DNA from: Solirubrobacter sp035555675 | Lineage (GTDB): Bacteria > Actinomycetota > Thermoleophilia > Solirubrobacterales > Solirubrobacteraceae | Length of the DNA: 64,000 bases | Direction of reading: 5' to 3' | NCBI GenBank assembly: GCA_035555675.1 | Contig: DATMGH010000067.1 | Coordinates: forward strand, 62,001 to 126,000 | Part shown: piece by piece, positions 1 through 9,070 of the stretch | How positions within the stretch are numbered: position 1 is the stretch's first letter | Layout of the letters: each line of letters begins with the position of its first letter | Program-made: the position numbers and the translations under genes | The notes under the pieces: model-generated | Seen by the model: only the letters and a program-made list of their open reading frames with translations | Databases searched by the model: none | What the model was told of the DNA's origin: nothing

Positions 1-3
1 GCG

Positions 4-774
4 ATGCGGACGGCGGACTGGCTGCGCGGCCGGCCGGACCCGGCGCTCGTCAACTTCCGGCTCGACCCGGCGCTGCCGGACCGCGAGCTCGCCGAGCTGC
101 TCGAGCGCGCCCGCGCCGAGTGGGCCGACCTCCAGGACGAGTGGCAGCCGCACGTGTGCGCGCTCGCGGCCCGGGGCGCAGCGCCCGTGACCGACGCGAT
201 GACCGAGCTGGCCGGCGACGCCGACCCGCAGGCCCGCGAGCTGGCGGCCTACGTGCTCGGGCAGCTCGAGCACGGCGACCCAGAAGCGCAGGCCGCGGCG
301 CTCGTGGACCTCGCCGCCGGCGAGTCCGACCCGGCGGTCCTGTGCGCGGTCGCTGCCGCGTTCGGCCACCTGGGGGACCCGCACGGCCGCGCCTGGCTGC
401 TGGCCAACCGCGCGCACCCGGACGCCGACGTCCGCGAGGCGGTGGCGTTCGCGCTCGGAGGCCGCAGAGGGGCGGACGTGCGCGACGCGCTGATCGCGCT
501 CTCCGCCGATCCCGCGCCCGGCGTGCGCGACTGGGCGACGTTCGCGCTCGGCACGCTCGCGTCCGAGGACGACCAGGCGCTGCGCGACGCGCTCGCGGCC
601 CGGCTCGACGATCCGGACGAGGACACGCGGTTGGAGGCCGTGCACGGCCTCGCGCTGCGCGGCGACCGCCGCGCCCAGGAGCCCGCGCGTGAGCTGCTCG
701 AGCAGCACGCGGCGGACGGCGTCTGGACGCGCCACCTGCTGGCCGAGACGGCGAGCCGTCTCGGCGACGACTGA
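4..774 (+). CDS. HEAT-repeat protein
   Basis: Alpha-helical repeat protein of about 256 residues. Successive 30-residue units with the pattern D..P.VR...A.ALG (for example DADVREAVAFALG near residue 145 and DPAPGVRDWATFALG near 180) are typical HEAT / PBS-lyase-like repeats, which usually make protein-protein scaffolds. No catalytic motif, signal peptide or membrane segment is visible. The ATG at 4 is the first start in the window, but the frame is open to base 1, so the gene may begin upstream. It converges on the next gene with a single base between the stops. Partner unknown. Confidence 0.75.
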   Translation: MRTADWLRGRPDPALVNFRLDPALPDRELAELLERARAEWADLQDEWQPHVCALAARGAAPVTDAMTELAGDADPQARELAAYVLGQLEHGDPEAQAAALVDLAAGESDPAVLCAVAAAFGHLGDPHGRAWLLANRAHPDADVREAVAFALGGRRGADVRDALIALSADPAPGVRDWATFALGTLASEDDQALRDALAARLDDPDEDTRLEAVHGLALRGDRRAQEPARELLEQHAADGVWTRHLLAETASRLGDD

Positions 775-775
775 G

Positions 776-2113
776 CTACCAGGCCGGCGTCGCGGCCGGG
801 TCCGCCGTCTCGGCGGGCGCGGGCGGCGGCGTCTGGGTGGGCGCCGCGGCCTCGGCCGCCGGGGCCGGCGTCTCGACCGGAGCCGGGGCAGGTGTCTCGA
901 CCGGAGCCGGAGCGGGCGTCTCGACCGGAGCGGGAGCGGGCGTCTCGACCGGAGCGGGAGCCGGCGTCTCGACCGGAGCCGGAGCCGGAGTCGGGGCGGG
1001 CGTCTCGGCCGGCGCGGGGGTCTCCGTCGGCGTGGGCGTCGGGGCCGCGGGCGCCTCGGGGACCGGCGCGCTCTGCTCCGGCGCCTCAGGCGTCGGGGTC
1101 GGGGTCGGCGCCTCCGGGGCGGGCGTCTCGGTCACCGGCGCGGGCGCCTCCACGACCGGCGGCTGCTCCTCCGGCGGCGTGGTGGGCTCCTCCGTCTGCA
1201 CGGGCGGGGCGCTCTCGACGGGCGGCGGCGTCGTCGTGTGCGACTCCTCCGGCTCGTCGACGGTGATCGGCGTCGTCTGGGTGATCGGCGGGACCGGCTG
1301 CCCGTCCGGGTAGCCGTCGCCGTTGTTGTCTTCCAGGCCGTCGTCGATGCCGTCGCCGTTGGTGTCCCGGTTCAGCGGATCGGTGCCGTTGCGCTCCTCG
1401 TCGGCGTTGCTCACGCCGTCGCCGTCGGCGTCGTCGTTGCCGTCGATCACGCCGTCGCCGTTGGTGTCGATCCAGCCGCCCTTGGAGCGGATGCGGAGCT
1501 CGGTCGCCTGCGTCAGCCCGGAGCTGGTCACGACCCCGCGGTCGCTCGCGTCGTTGGCGTTGCCGCCGCGCGCGGTCTCGAAGCTGTCGCTCAGGCCGTC
1601 GTTGTCGGTATCGGGGTTCTTGAACTGGGGCGGCGCGTAGTCGGCGCTGCCGGACGCGGGCTGCGTCGACGAGCTGCGCCCGGACGTGAGGCTGGCCTGC
1701 TCCGGCGTGTCGGCCACGGGGGTGCCCGAGCCGGTCACGTCGCCGAGCGTCAACGTGGCCAGGCCGCCGGACGTGCCGGGACCGCCGGCCGCGGCCGTCC
1801 CGCCGAGCCCGGTCGTGGTCAGCGCGGAGACACCACCGAGGGCCGGGCCGCTGCCGCCGCCGCGCGAGGACGGGTGGTGCGAGGGGATCCGGGGCGCCTG
1901 CGCCTGCGCGAGCACGACCGGCGCGCCCGCGGCCTCGGGCCGCAGCCCGTCGGGCCAGTTCTTCCAGCCCACGAGCGGCGCGGCGAGCGCGCCCAGGCCA
2001 AGCGTGCCCGCGACCAGCCCGGCGGCGATCGTGCCGGCGAAGCGCAGGTCACCGAGCGCCGTGGGACGGTCCGCGCGCGCGGCCAACGAGTGAGTGCTGT
2101 CAGTGTCCGACAT
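776..2113 (-). CDS. Secreted/anchored calcium-repeat (thrombospondin type 3-like) protein with Pro/Thr/Glu-rich tail
   Basis: The ATG at 2113 is preferred over upstream starts because GGAAGGGG lies 9 nt before it. Residues 25-47 form one hydrophobic segment (signal anchor or signal peptide). A Gly/Ser-rich linker follows. Then come aspartate-rich calcium loops of the D.D.DG..D type (DTDNDGLSDSFE, DTNGDGVIDGNDD, DADGDGVSNADE, DTNGDGIDDG, DNNGDGYPDG), the signature of thrombospondin type 3 repeats in bacterial surface proteins. The last 170 residues are a Pro/Thr/Glu/Ala stalk with the 8-residue unit PAPVETPA. No LPXTG motif or C-terminal membrane segment is seen. Probable extracellular calcium-binding adhesin or wall-spanning protein; ligand unknown. 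Confidence 0.75.
   Translation of the reverse strand: MSDTDSTHSLAARADRPTALGDLRFAGTIAAGLVAGTLGLGALAAPLVGWKNWPDGLRPEAAGAPVVLAQAQAPRIPSHHPSSRGGGSGPALGGVSALTTTGLGGTAAAGGPGTSGGLATLTLGDVTGSGTPVADTPEQASLTSGRSSSTQPASGSADYAPPQFKNPDTDNDGLSDSFETARGGNANDASDRGVVTSSGLTQATELRIRSKGGWIDTNGDGVIDGNDDADGDGVSNADEERNGTDPLNRDTNGDGIDDGLEDNNGDGYPDGQPVPPITQTTPITVDEPEESHTTTPPPVESAPPVQTEEPTTPPEEQPPVVEAPAPVTETPAPEAPTPTPTPEAPEQSAPVPEAPAAPTPTPTETPAPAETPAPTPAPAPVETPAPAPVETPAPAPVETPAPAPVETPAPAPVETPAPAAEAAAPTQTPPPAPAETADPAATPAW
871..990. repeat. 24-bp in-frame tandem repeat, about 5 copies
   Basis: The hexamer TCTCGA recurs at 871, 895, 919, 943 and 967, a strict 24-bp period, which encodes the 8-residue PAPVETPA unit on the minus strand. 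Copies differ by one or two bases. The period is a multiple of three, as expected for copy-number drift tolerated within a stalk. Confidence 0.85.
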
Positions 2114-2369
2114 GTGTGGCATCCCCTTCCATGGGGAGGTGTCGGCAAGTTGTACGCGGTCCATTAGCCCTGTTGGGACAAATTGATCCGGGGAGGCTGG
2201 TTTTGGACGAACGTTCGATCACGTCGGAAAAGGCTGCAAACAGCGTGTTTTGGTGCTCAAGTATTAGACCGGAAAATGGACTTCTGTACGAGGGTTCGGC
2301 GCACCGCCGGTTCCACCGCGGACCGCGCCGCAGAGCCAACCAGAAGACCAGGCTCTCGTAAAGACTGCC

Positions 2370-3698
2370 GTGCCGAAACTGGACCTTCCATCAGGTCGGG
2401 GCTCCATCGCTCCGGCGCGTGCGTGCGCGTACGCCGTGATCCGGCGCGTGTTCGAGGACGCCGCGTGGGCGGACCGGGCGCTCTACGGCGAGGCACGTCG
2501 CTTCGAGCTCGACGCGCGCGACCTCGCCCTGGCCACCCGGCTGAGCTTCGGGACCGTGCAGCGCGTCGCCACCCTCGACCACGTGATCGAGCGCCTCGCG
2601 CGCCGGCCGTCAACTCGGCTGGACGCCCCGGTGCTGGCCGCCCTGCGGCTGGGCGTCTTCCAGCTCGTGTTCCTGGACCGCGTGCCCGCGCACGCGGCCG
2701 TCGGCGAGTCCGTCGAGCTGGCCAAGCGCGACGCGCCGCGCGGGGCCGGCCTGGTGAACGCCGTGCTGCGCCGGGCCGCGGGCCAGGCGCGAGCGCTGGT
2801 CGAGGCGCTCCCGGACGCGACGCCCGAGCAGGCGGCGCTCAAGCACTCCCACCCGGAGTGGATCGCGCGGCTGTGGTTCGAGACGTTCGGCCGCGAGACC
2901 GCGACGGCGCTGATGGCCGCCGGCAACGAGCCGGCCGAGCCGGCCCTGCGGGCCAACACGCTGCGCACCACGGCGCCGGCGCTGGCCGAGCGGCTGCCCG
3001 CGCACGCGCTCGACGACGAGACGCTGATCCTGGACGGGCCGTTCGACACGTTCTCCTCGCCCGAGTTCGTGCAGGGCCTGCTGATGCCGCAGTCGCGCGC
3101 AGCCGCGTCCGTCGCACGCGCGCTGGCGCCGCAGCCGCGCGAGCGCGTGCTCGACCTGTGCGCCGCGCCCGGCGGCAAGACCACGCACCTGGCCGCGCTG
3201 ATGCGCAACCGGGGCGAGATCGTCGCCGTCGAGAAGCATCCCGGCCGCGCGCAGGCGCTCCGGCTGACCGCGGCCCGCATGGGCGCCGCGATCGTCACGG
3301 TGCGGACGCAGGACGCCACCGAGCCGCAGGGCGGGCGCTTCGACCGCGTGCTGGTCGACCCGCCCTGCAGCGACCTCGGCACGCTCGCCTCGCGCCCGGA
3401 CGCGCGCTGGCGCAAGGCGGGGCGCCCGGAGGCGCTGGCCGAGCTGCAGGCCCGCATCCTGGCCGCGGGCGCGGCGGCGCTGAAGCCCGGCGGTACCCTC
3501 GTCTATTCGACGTGCACGATCTCGCCCGCCGAGAACGAGCGCGTCGTGGCAGCCTTCCTGGCCGCCCATCCGGACTTCACCGCCGAGAGCCTCGAGCCGG
3601 AAGTCTGGAAGCATCCGACCATGCCGCAGTTCCTGCAGACCCTCCCGCACCGCGACCGCACCGACGGCTTCTTCGTCGCGAGGCTGCGGCGGGCATGA
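2370..3698 (+). CDS. rsmB: 16S rRNA (cytosine-967 C5)-methyltransferase
   Basis: Methylates C967 of 16S rRNA using SAM. It has an N-terminal NusB-like RNA-binding domain (residues 10-140, with VNAVLRRAAG) and a C-terminal Rossmann methyltransferase domain (165-440). Visible motifs are LCAAPGGKT (about 264-272, SAM binding), DPPCS (about 330) and STCTISP (about 381), the last two carrying the paired cysteines of RNA m5C methyltransferases. The length of 442 matches the family. GTG start. It overlaps the following zinc-ribbon gene by ATGA. In Bacillus rsmB also stands upstream of rpe, and the same order is kept here. Confidence 0.95.
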   Translation: MPKLDLPSGRGSIAPARACAYAVIRRVFEDAAWADRALYGEARRFELDARDLALATRLSFGTVQRVATLDHVIERLARRPSTRLDAPVLAALRLGVFQLVFLDRVPAHAAVGESVELAKRDAPRGAGLVNAVLRRAAGQARALVEALPDATPEQAALKHSHPEWIARLWFETFGRETATALMAAGNEPAEPALRANTLRTTAPALAERLPAHALDDETLILDGPFDTFSSPEFVQGLLMPQSRAAASVARALAPQPRERVLDLCAAPGGKTTHLAALMRNRGEIVAVEKHPGRAQALRLTAARMGAAIVTVRTQDATEPQGGRFDRVLVDPPCSDLGTLASRPDARWRKAGRPEALAELQARILAAGAAALKPGGTLVYSTCTISPAENERVVAAFLAAHPDFTAESLEPEVWKHPTMPQFLQTLPHRDRTDGFFVARLRRA

Positions 3699-3916
3699 AT
3701 GACGTCGACCTCGGCGCGGTCTGCCCGGCGTGCCACGAGCCGTGGCTGCGCCCGACGAACCTGCCGGGTCGCTACCGCTGCGTGAACTGCCTGCACCGCT
3801 TCGAGCTGCGTTCGGTCTGCCCCAACTGCGGGGAGCACTCCACGATCGTGCGCATGTCGAGCACCGCGCTGTACGTCTGTGGTCACTGTCAATCCTCGAT
3901 GCTCGCGCCCATCTAG
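3695..3916 (+). CDS. Small zinc-ribbon protein
   Basis: A 73-residue protein whose ATG overlaps the rsmB stop (ATGA) and whose stop directly abuts the rpe ATG, so it is translationally coupled to both. Cysteine pairs are CPAC, CVNC, CPNC and CGHC, which could form two treble-clef or zinc-ribbon knuckles; NCLHRFELRSVCPNC is the core. No catalytic residues are seen. It resembles small zinc-ribbon proteins annotated only as domain-containing. A role in RNA or ribosome binding would suit the neighbourhood but is inference. Confidence 0.8.
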   Translation: MNDVDLGAVCPACHEPWLRPTNLPGRYRCVNCLHRFELRSVCPNCGEHSTIVRMSSTALYVCGHCQSSMLAPI

Positions 3917-4582
3917 ATGCTCAAAGGCCTCGCCCCCTCGATCCTCGCCGCCGACTTCAGCCGCCTCGCCGAGCAGGTCCAGACCGTGCTCGACGCCGGT
4001 GCGCCCGTGATCCACGTCGACGTGATGGACGGTCACTTCGTCCCGCCGATCACGATGGGCCCGCTGGCGGTGTCGGCGATCGCCGACCAGGTCCACGCGG
4101 CCGGCGCCAAGATCGACGTCCACCTGATGATCGAGCGCCCCGAGCGCCAGGTCGACGCGTTCGCGCAGGCCGGGGCGGACTCGATCACCGTCCACGTCGA
4201 AGCGACGCCGCACGCGCACTACGCGCTGCAGGCGATCAAGGCCGCCGGCTGCCTCTCCGGGCTCGCATTGAACCCGGGCACGCCGGCCGAGGCCGTGCGC
4301 GAGCTGGCGCCCGACATGGTCCTCTGCATGACGGTCAACCCCGGCTGGGGCGGCCAGAGGTTCCTCGAACATTCGCTGAGCAAGCTGGTCCGGCTGCGGG
4401 AGCTGATCGGGCCTGACGTCGCGCTCGAAGTGGACGGCGGAATCGACGCCGAAACGGCGGCCCGCTGCGCCGCGGCGGGGGCCACGGTGTTCGTCGCCGG
4501 CACCGCCGTGTTCGGCGCCCCGGACCCCGCCGAGGCGGCGCGCGTGATCGCCGCCGCGGCTGGTACGGCCACCCGTATGTGA
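3917..4582 (+). CDS. rpe: Ribulose-phosphate 3-epimerase
   Basis: Interconverts ribulose 5-phosphate and xylulose 5-phosphate in the cytosolic pentose phosphate pathway. It is a TIM barrel of 221 residues, the usual family length. Motifs are APSILAADF at the N terminus, HVDVMDGHFVP (metal-binding His and Asp), DVHLMIERP, MTVNPGWGGQ (phosphate loop) and LEVDGGID (catalytic Asp). The start ATG immediately follows the stop of the zinc-ribbon gene. Together with rsmB upstream it forms a conserved housekeeping unit. Confidence 0.96.
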   Translation: MLKGLAPSILAADFSRLAEQVQTVLDAGAPVIHVDVMDGHFVPPITMGPLAVSAIADQVHAAGAKIDVHLMIERPERQVDAFAQAGADSITVHVEATPHAHYALQAIKAAGCLSGLALNPGTPAEAVRELAPDMVLCMTVNPGWGGQRFLEHSLSKLVRLRELIGPDVALEVDGGIDAETAARCAAAGATVFVAGTAVFGAPDPAEAARVIAAAAGTATRM

Positions 4583-4613
4583 ACGTGTTCGCGCGGTGAC
4601 GAGAATCGAACCC

Positions 4614-4967
4614 GTGGACTGCACCGTCCTCATAGTCGACGACCACCCGTCCTTCCGGGCCAGCGCGCGCGTGCTGCTCGAGTCGGAGGGGTTCCACGTC
4701 GTCGGCGAGGCGGTGGACGGGGCCAGCGCGGTCGAGGAGACCTGCCGGCTGCGGCCCCAGCTCGTGCTGCTCGACGTGCAGCTGCCGGACATCGACGGCT
4801 TCGACGTCGCGGCCCGCATCACCGGGCATCCGGACGCGCCGGCCGTGATCCTCGTCTCGAGCCGTGATTCCTCGGACTTCGGACCGCTGGTGAGCCGCTC
4901 GGGCGCCCGCGGCTTCGTCCCCAAGGCCGAGCTGTCGGGGGAGCGCGTGCAGGCGCTGCTGCTGTGA
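4614..4967 (+). CDS. Stand-alone response regulator receiver domain
   Basis: CheY-like single domain of about 117 residues: acidic pair in LIVDDHPSF, phospho-acceptor Asp in VLLDVQLPDIDG, Ser switch in LVSSRD and Lys in GFVPKAEL. No output domain follows. GTG 4614 is chosen because it places the start four residues before the first beta strand, with GAGAA about 8 nt upstream; GTG 4596 would add six residues. There is no histidine kinase in the window, so the partner is unknown. The next gene is a full NarL-type regulator, and the two may answer one kinase. Confidence 0.85.
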   Translation: MDCTVLIVDDHPSFRASARVLLESEGFHVVGEAVDGASAVEETCRLRPQLVLLDVQLPDIDGFDVAARITGHPDAPAVILVSSRDSSDFGPLVSRSGARGFVPKAELSGERVQALLL

Positions 4968-4984
4968 CAGTCCGCCCCGCGCAA

Positions 4985-4990
4985 TACTCT
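4985..4990 (+). promoter_or_regulatory. -10 box TACTCT, 8 nt before the start codon
   Basis: TACTCT fits the actinobacterial TANNNT -10. Only 8 nt separate it from the ATG at 4999, and no Shine-Dalgarno sequence fits in between, suggesting a nearly leaderless transcript. Confidence 0.45.
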
Positions 4991-4998
4991 CGGACGCG

Positions 4999-5664
4999 AT
5001 GAGCGCCGACACCCCACTGAAAGTCGTCGTGGCCGAGGACTCCGTGCTCCTGCGCGAGGGCCTCGTCCGCCTGCTCGAGGACTCGGGCTTCGAAGTCGCC
5101 GGCCAGGCCGGCGACGCCGAGGACCTCCTGCGCAAGGTCGGCGCGCACAAGCCCGACGTCGCGGTGATCGACGTCCGGATGCCGCCGTCGCACACCGACG
5201 AGGGCCTGCGGGCGGCGCGCAAGATCCGCGCCGACCACCCGGGCACGGGCGTGCTCGTGCTCAGCCAGTACGTCGAGGAGGCCTACGCGCTCGACCTGCT
5301 GTCGGAGTCCACGGAGTCGACCGGCTACCTGCTCAAGGACCGGGTCGCCGACGTGGACACGTTCACGGACGCCGTGCGCCGCGTCGCCGGCGGCGGCTCG
5401 GCGCTGGACCCGCAGGTGGTCGCGCTGCTGCTCGGCCGGCGCCGCCGCGAGGACCCGCTGGACGCGCTCACCGCGCGCGAGCGCGAAGTGCTCGGGCTGA
5501 TGGCCGAGGGCCGCTCGAACGCCGCGATCGCCGAGGCGCTGGTCGTGACCGAGCGCGCGGTCGAGAAGCACGTGACGTCGATCTTCTCCAAGCTCGACCT
5601 GGCGCCCACGGTCGAGGACCACCGGCGCGTGCTCGCCGTCCTGGCGTACCTGCGCTCGGGCTAG
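4999..5664 (+). CDS. NarL/LuxR-family response regulator
   Basis: A 221-residue DNA-binding response regulator. The receiver domain (1-120) has an acidic pocket in VVAEDSVLL, phospho-Asp in AVIDVRMPP and Lys in YLLKDRV. A LuxR-type helix-turn-helix (about 155-215) contains LTAREREVLGLMAEGRSN and ERAVEKHVTSIFSKL. All catalytic residues are present. It sits 31 bp behind the receiver-only gene, with its own probable promoter. No cognate kinase is encoded nearby, making both regulators orphans. The divergence of function and the target promoters cannot be read from the sequence. Confidence 0.92.
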   Translation: MSADTPLKVVVAEDSVLLREGLVRLLEDSGFEVAGQAGDAEDLLRKVGAHKPDVAVIDVRMPPSHTDEGLRAARKIRADHPGTGVLVLSQYVEEAYALDLLSESTESTGYLLKDRVADVDTFTDAVRRVAGGGSALDPQVVALLLGRRRREDPLDALTAREREVLGLMAEGRSNAAIAEALVVTERAVEKHVTSIFSKLDLAPTVEDHRRVLAVLAYLRSG

Positions 5665-5727
5665 CCCCACCACGATCCGCGAGTCACCCGAACGCACTCG
5701 GGCGGCGAACCGGCCATCCTCCACGGC

Positions 5728-6447
5728 ATGAACATCGTGTCGACGGCGGACCTGCGCCGCACCTACGGCGAAGGCGAGACCGCAGTGCACGCGCTCGCCG
5801 GCGTGACACTCGACTTCCCCGCCGGTCAGTTCACCGCGATCATGGGACCCTCCGGCTCGGGCAAGTCCACGCTGATGCACCTGCTGGCCGGGCTCGACAA
5901 GCCGACGTCGGGCTCGGTCGTGATCGACGGCCAGGAGCTCGCCGGCCTCGACGACAAGGCCCTGACGCAGCTGCGCCGCGACCGCCTCGGCTTCGTGTTC
6001 CAGGCGTTCAACCTCGTCCCGGTGCTGACCGCGGAGGAGAACATCACGCTGCCGCTGCGGCTCGCCGGGCGTGAGCCCGATCAGGCCTGGCTGGACCAGC
6101 TGATCGACACGGTGGGGCTGCGGGACCGGCTCACGCACCGGCCGTCGGAGCTGTCCGGCGGCCAGCAGCAGCGCGTCGCGGTGGCGCGCGCGCTGGTGCA
6201 CCGGCCCGCCGTCCTGTTCGCGGACGAGCCGACCGGCAACCTGGACTCGCACTCCTCCGAGGAGGTGCTCGGGCTGCTGCGCCAGGCGGTCGACGAGTTC
6301 GACCAGACGGTGATCATGGTCACGCACGAGCCGTCCGCGGCCGCGGTCGCCGACCGGCTGGTGGTGCTGCGCGACGGGGTCGTCGTCCACGACGGCGACG
6401 GCCAGGATGAGGCCGGCGTGCTCGACCTGATGAAGGGCGCCGCGTGA
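5728..6447 (+). CDS. ABC transporter ATP-binding protein, MacB/LolD type
   Basis: A 239-residue nucleotide-binding subunit: Walker A GPSGSGKST (about 41-49), Q-loop FVFQAFNLVP, signature LSGGQQQR (about 142), Walker B VLFADEPTGNLD (about 163) and the switch His in MVTHEP. The YGEGETAVHALAGV N terminus and FNLVP are typical of the MacB/LolD branch, which powers FtsX-like permeases rather than classic importers. It overlaps the permease by GTGA (4 nt), so the two form an obligate pair. Substrate unknown; lipid, peptide or lipoprotein handling is the usual range. Confidence 0.93.
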   Translation: MNIVSTADLRRTYGEGETAVHALAGVTLDFPAGQFTAIMGPSGSGKSTLMHLLAGLDKPTSGSVVIDGQELAGLDDKALTQLRRDRLGFVFQAFNLVPVLTAEENITLPLRLAGREPDQAWLDQLIDTVGLRDRLTHRPSELSGGQQQRVAVARALVHRPAVLFADEPTGNLDSHSSEEVLGLLRQAVDEFDQTVIMVTHEPSAAAVADRLVVLRDGVVVHDGDGQDEAGVLDLMKGAA

Positions 6448-8999
6448 CGTCCCTCGCACTCCGAGGCCTGCTGACCCGCAAGCTGCGGTCGGTCCTGACC
6501 GGGTTCGCGGTCGTGATCGGCGTCGCGTTCGTGGTCGGCACGCTCGTATTCACCGACACGATCAACGCGTCGTTCACGAACCTGTTCGAGCGCACCCAGC
6601 AGGGCGTCGACGTCGCGATCGAGGCCCACCAGGCGGTCAAGGCGGACTTCTCGGCGCCGCCGACGATGCCGTCCGCCACGCTCGACAAGGTCAAGGCCAC
6701 GCCGGGCGTCGACGTCGCCGAGGGCAGCGTCAGCTCCGACGGCACGCTGCTGGACAAGCAGGGCAAGCCGATCACCTCCACCGGCCCGCCGACGCTGATC
6801 GTCTCGGAGTCGACCGAGAAGGTCTTCCAGATCCTCGACTACGTCAGCGGCGGGCGTCCGCAGGGCGCCGACCAGGTCGCGATCGACCGCGGCACGGCGA
6901 AGAAGTACGGCTTCAAGGTCGGTGACACGGTCACCGTGACCTCGCACGAGCCGGCCAAGCAGTACAAGGTCTCCGGGATCGCGACGCTCGACGGCAAGGA
7001 CAACCTGGCCGGCGCGCGGCTGGTCGTGATGACGCTGCCCGAGGCGCAGCGGATGACCGGGCACGACGGCTACGACTCGATCTCGGTCTCGACCGGCCAC
7101 AACGACCCGGACCAGGTCAAGGCCGCGCTCAAGAAGGAGCTCGGTCCGGACTTCCTGGTGCGCACGGGCAAGGAGGCGGCCAAGGAGCAGGCGCAGGACC
7201 TGTCGGACGCGCTCGGCTTCATCCGCACGGCGCTGCTGGTCTTCGCCGGCGTCGCGCTGCTGGTCGGCGGCTTCTTGATCTTCAACACGTTCACGGTCAC
7301 CGTCGCGCAGCGCACGAAGGAGTTCGCGCTGCTGCGCGTGCTCGGCGCGTCGCGCCGCCAGGTGCTGCGCTCGGTGCTGCTGGAGACGCTGATCGTCGGC
7401 CTGGTGGCGTCGATCCTCGGCGTGCTGGTCGGGATCGCGCTCGCGCCCGCGCTGGCGGCGATGCTCAAAGCCTTCGGGATCGACCTGGGCACGACCGGCC
7501 TGGTGATCGCGCCGGGCACGATCGTGACGGGCATCATCGTCGGCGTCCTGGCGACGATGATCTCCGGGTTCGTGCCCGCCCGGCGCGCGACCCGCGTCGA
7601 GCCGATCACCGCGATGCGCGACAGCGCCACGCCCGGCATCGGGCACCTGCGGCGGCGGCGCATCATCGGGTCGATCGCGCTCATGGGCTGCGGCCTGCTG
7701 GCGCTGTTCTACGGGCTCTTCGGCGGCATCGACTCGACGTCCGCCGCCGCGTCGCTGCTGGGCCTCGGCGCGCTGCTGATGATGTTCGGCTTCGCGTTCC
7801 TGGCGCCGCTGCTGGTGCGCCCGCTGGCGCGGGCGATCGGGGCGCCGCTGGCCCGCATGCAGGGGCTCACCGGCGTGCTGGCGCGCGAGAACGCGATCCG
7901 CCAGCCGCAGCGCACGGCGGTCACCGCCGCGGCGCTGATGGTCGGGCTCGCGCTGGTCGTGCTCGTCACCGTGTTCGCGGCCGGCATCCGGGCCTCGGTC
8001 GACAACGCGATCGACAAGCAGGTCACGGCGTCGGTGATGGTGATGGCGCAGGACGGCTTCTCGCCGGTGCCGGTCGGCGCGGCGGAGACCGTCGCGAAGG
8101 TCGACGGCGTGCGCGACGTGTCGCCGGTGCGCTTCTCGACCGGCATCCTCAAGGGCGACGGGGACGCGACGACGCCGGTCACGGGCGTCGACCCGGCGAC
8201 CGTCGGCTCGGTCCTCAAGCTCGACTGGGAGAAGGGCGACGCGCAGACGCTGCGCTCGCTGACCGACCAGCAGGCGCTGGTCGACGGCAACTGGGCGAAG
8301 TCCAAGAAGGTCGGCGTGGGCGACACGCTGGACTTCACCACGCCCGCGGGCAAGCACGTCAGCTACGAGATCGCGGGGGTCTTCAAGAACCAGGCGGGGC
8401 TGACCTCGTCGGTGATCCTGACGGGCGCGTCGCTCGCGGCCTCGTGGAACTCGACCGACCTGGCGTTCGTCGCCGCCGCCGGCGATCCCGGCGTCAAGCC
8501 GGCGGAGCTGGCCAAGCGCGCGGACGTGGCGCTGAAGGCGTTCCCGCAGACCGACGCGCTCACGATCAAGGAGTTCAAGGACAAGCAGAACCAGTCGATC
8601 AACGGCCTGCTCGGGCTCGTGTTCGCGCTGCTGTCGCTGTCGGTGATCGTGGCGCTGCTCGGGATCGTGAACACGCTGGCGCTGTCGGTGCACGAGCGCA
8701 CGCGTGAGCTCGGGATGCTGCGGGCGGTCGGCATGAGCCGGCGTCAGGTGCGGCGCATGGTGCGCTCGGAGTCGGTGATCACGGCCGGGATCGGGGCGGT
8801 GCTCGGCACCGTGCTCGGGCTCGTGTTCTCGGTCATCGTCTCGCGCCCGCTGGCCGACGAGGGCTTCGTCTTCGTGCTCCCGTACGGGTGGCTGATCGTG
8901 TTCTTCATCCTGGCGGGGATCGCGGGCGTCGTGGCCGCGATCCCGCCCGCGCGGCGGGCCGCGAAGGTCGACGTGCTGAGGGCGGTGACGACGGAGTAG
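6444..8999 (+). CDS. ABC transporter permease, FtsX/MacB type, duplicated
   Basis: An 851-residue membrane protein made of two similar halves. Each has one membrane span, an extracytoplasmic MacB-like domain, and an FtsX domain of three spans. The FtsX signature appears twice: TKEFALLRVLGASRRQ (about 290) and TRELGMLRAVGMSRRQ (about 755), each followed by V/I-rich helices and a PARRA motif near the end. The N terminus RGLLTRKLRSVLTGFAVVIGVAF is typical of the family. The double-length form is common in actinobacteria and can act without a second permease. GTG start coupled to the ATPase. A hairpin terminator follows at 9071-9097. Confidence 0.92.
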   Translation: MTSLALRGLLTRKLRSVLTGFAVVIGVAFVVGTLVFTDTINASFTNLFERTQQGVDVAIEAHQAVKADFSAPPTMPSATLDKVKATPGVDVAEGSVSSDGTLLDKQGKPITSTGPPTLIVSESTEKVFQILDYVSGGRPQGADQVAIDRGTAKKYGFKVGDTVTVTSHEPAKQYKVSGIATLDGKDNLAGARLVVMTLPEAQRMTGHDGYDSISVSTGHNDPDQVKAALKKELGPDFLVRTGKEAAKEQAQDLSDALGFIRTALLVFAGVALLVGGFLIFNTFTVTVAQRTKEFALLRVLGASRRQVLRSVLLETLIVGLVASILGVLVGIALAPALAAMLKAFGIDLGTTGLVIAPGTIVTGIIVGVLATMISGFVPARRATRVEPITAMRDSATPGIGHLRRRRIIGSIALMGCGLLALFYGLFGGIDSTSAAASLLGLGALLMMFGFAFLAPLLVRPLARAIGAPLARMQGLTGVLARENAIRQPQRTAVTAAALMVGLALVVLVTVFAAGIRASVDNAIDKQVTASVMVMAQDGFSPVPVGAAETVAKVDGVRDVSPVRFSTGILKGDGDATTPVTGVDPATVGSVLKLDWEKGDAQTLRSLTDQQALVDGNWAKSKKVGVGDTLDFTTPAGKHVSYEIAGVFKNQAGLTSSVILTGASLAASWNSTDLAFVAAAGDPGVKPAELAKRADVALKAFPQTDALTIKEFKDKQNQSINGLLGLVFALLSLSVIVALLGIVNTLALSVHERTRELGMLRAVGMSRRQVRRMVRSESVITAGIGAVLGTVLGLVFSVIVSRPLADEGFVFVLPYGWLIVFFILAGIAGVVAAIPPARRAAKVDVLRAVTTE

Positions 9000-9070
9000 C
9001 CGCGCGTGACCCGCGTTGACGTCGCGGCGCGCGCGAACCCGAACACCGCCGTCCGCTGATCGCCCGCACC

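Noticed and set aside
2208..2217. CGAACGTTCG as LexA/SOS box upstream of rsmB
   Set aside because: LexA sites need about 4 bp between GAAC and GTTC halves; here the halves are fused. It is only a 10-bp palindrome in the 256-bp gap.
4590..4640. tRNA-like T arm on the minus strand (ACGGG TTCGATT CTCGT) followed by CACCGCG
   Set aside because: No matching 5' acceptor strand CGCGGTG or D/anticodon arms at the needed distance; the sequence is the start of the receiver-domain gene.
6081..8693. 870-codon open frame on the minus strand over the FtsX-type permease
   Set aside because: Antisense shadow caused by GC-rich third positions; His/Arg/Gln-rich with no domain.
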